Shown: positions 63,282-64,000 of the stretch, in pieces
Layout: every line of letters begins with the position of its first letter
How positions within the stretch are numbered: position 1 is the first letter of the stretch
Assembly: GCF_036002945.1 (NCBI RefSeq)
Contig: NZ_CP108529.1
Span: 8,613,001 to 8,677,000, forward strand
Direction of reading: 5' to 3'
Source: Streptomyces sp. NBC_01224
GTDB lineage: Bacteria > Actinomycetota > Actinomycetes > Streptomycetales > Streptomycetaceae
Length of the DNA: 64,000 nt
The notes under the pieces: generated by a model
Database searches by the model: none
Told to the model about the DNA's origin: nothing
The model's input: only the letters and a program-made list of their open reading frames with translations
Program-made: the position numbers and the translations under genes

Positions 63282-64000
63282 ACACCGGCCCGACACATCG
63301 GGCGACGCCGTCCTCCTCGTCACCGACCACCCGCGCACGCGTGACGCCGCCGAAGCACCCTTCGCCTCGCTGCGCCTGCCGAACGCGGCCACACCGCACG
63401 ACCTGGCGGCCTTCGCAGTACTCCTGCACCGCTACACCGGCCAGCGACGGCTGCTGATCGACGCGGACCTGAGCGAGAGCGGCTCCGGGTCCCTGACCCT
63501 CGCCATCGACCCGGACGAACCAGTCGCCGCTCTGCTGGCCCGGACCGCCCACGCCGTGCCGCGCGGACGGCCCACGGGGACCGCCGTACGCTACGCGGAC
63601 CATCCGGTGCCGGAAGGGACCGAGGAACTGGGTCTGACCCGCGACGGAGCCGATCTGGTCCTGGGGTACCGGACCTCGGTCTTCGACGAGCCGACCGCGC
63701 GGCGACTCGGTGGCCATCTCCTGCGCGTCGCCGGCTTCCTCGGCCGGTGCCCGCAGGCACCGGTGCACGAGGCCGACCTGCTCGGCGACGAGGAACGGGC
63801 GCTCATCCTCGGTGTGTTCAACAACACGGCCAGGCCGTACCCGGACACCGCCACCATCCCAGCCCTGTTCGGCGAACAGGCCCGGCGCACGCCGCAGGCG
63901 ACGGCCGTCACCGATCGCGCCGGGCGGCTGACCTACGGCGACCTCGACGCGGCCTCCGACCGGCTGGCCCGCGCCATCCGGGCGGTCGGGGCACGCCACG
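63220..64000 (+). CDS. Non-ribosomal peptide synthetase, N-terminal part (runs off window)
   Basis: ATG 63220 is inside the MFS gene; GGGGGTGACAGCAGACC precedes it. 260 codons are visible and open to the window end. The first ~175 residues (VLLVTDHPRTRDAAEAPFAS, DLAAFAVLLHRYTGQRRLLI, LVLGYRTSVFDEPTARRLGG HLLRV) look like the C-terminal half of a condensation domain without HHxxxDG. From about 185 the entry to an adenylation domain is clear: NNTARPYPDTATIPALFGEQ, ARRTPQATAVTDRAGRLTYG DLDAASDRLARAIR. The amino-acid specificity pocket is beyond the window. Confidence 0.9.
   Translation, partial: MASLSSGTPTRTPTPSPPVPEHRPDTSGDAVLLVTDHPRTRDAAEAPFASLRLPNAATPHDLAAFAVLLHRYTGQRRLLIDADLSESGSGSLTLAIDPDEPVAALLARTAHAVPRGRPTGTAVRYADHPVPEGTEELGLTRDGADLVLGYRTSVFDEPTARRLGGHLLRVAGFLGRCPQAPVHEADLLGDEERALILGVFNNTARPYPDTATIPALFGEQARRTPQATAVTDRAGRLTYGDLDAASDRLARAIRAVGARH

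Overview
The window is high-GC actinobacterial chromosome, almost certainly Streptomyces. Third-codon-position GC is strong, GTG starts are frequent, ribosome binding sites are GGAGG-like, and the gene families are typical (Tat-exported hydrolases, sugar ABC transporters without their own ATPase, LacI regulators, an NRPS). Dense transposase debris and many frameshifted genes suggest a chromosome arm or an unstable accessory region. I saw no rRNA, tRNA or CRISPR array.

Layout. 1-8.9 kb is mostly housekeeping: the C-terminal part of phosphoketolase, a small Lys/Glu-rich protein, a baeRF-type protein, a DUF1269 membrane protein, a lipoprotein, a STAS fragment, a secreted endonuclease I, an RlmG-like rRNA methyltransferase and an acyl-CoA dehydrogenase. 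9.2-27.6 kb is a dormancy/hypoxia-type island. It has a DevS-like two-GAF histidine kinase with its DevR/DosR-like regulator, an Acg-type nitroreductase, five CBS-CBS-BON proteins plus one decayed copy, an intact universal stress protein (USP) plus three decayed ones, a multicopper oxidase, nicotinate phosphoribosyltransferase, PPK2, and a DUF1918-HTH-flavin-binding fusion. Paired GGGnCC-N3-GGnCCC boxes, nearly always 20 bp apart, lie in front of many of these genes. They are the best candidate for the operator of the local DevR-like regulator.

28.1-35.0 kb carries a carboxylesterase, then an antibiotic-resistance-like trio (a broken ABC-F gene, a Vat-like acetyltransferase, an erythromycin-esterase-like gene), a SnoaL-like protein, an IS1380 remnant and a second intact two-domain USP. 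35.4-39.3 kb holds a soluble Ser/Thr kinase with eight 42-residue TPR-type repeats and a PYROXD2-type FAD oxidoreductase.

39.3-54.6 kb is a complete polysaccharide-utilisation locus. Eleven tightly packed minus-strand genes encode a solute-binding lipoprotein, two permeases, an SDR, two heparinase II/III-type lyases, a YesL-like DUF624 membrane protein, a secreted beta-helix protein, an SGNH esterase, a PL8 lyase and a CE7 esterase. A divergent LacI-family regulator and ATCGAT-centred operators sit at the head. The logic is extracellular lyase plus deacetylation, ABC uptake, intracellular lyase cleavage, then reduction of the unsaturated uronate product. The exact polymer cannot be read from sequence.

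55.6-61.4 kb is a graveyard of IS256, tyrosine recombinase, truncated MFS, IS1182, ISAs1-like and IS5-like pieces around one intact SDR. From 61.6 kb an unusual 37-codon ORF, an MFS exporter and the 5' end of an NRPS gene open what looks like a biosynthetic cluster running off the right edge.
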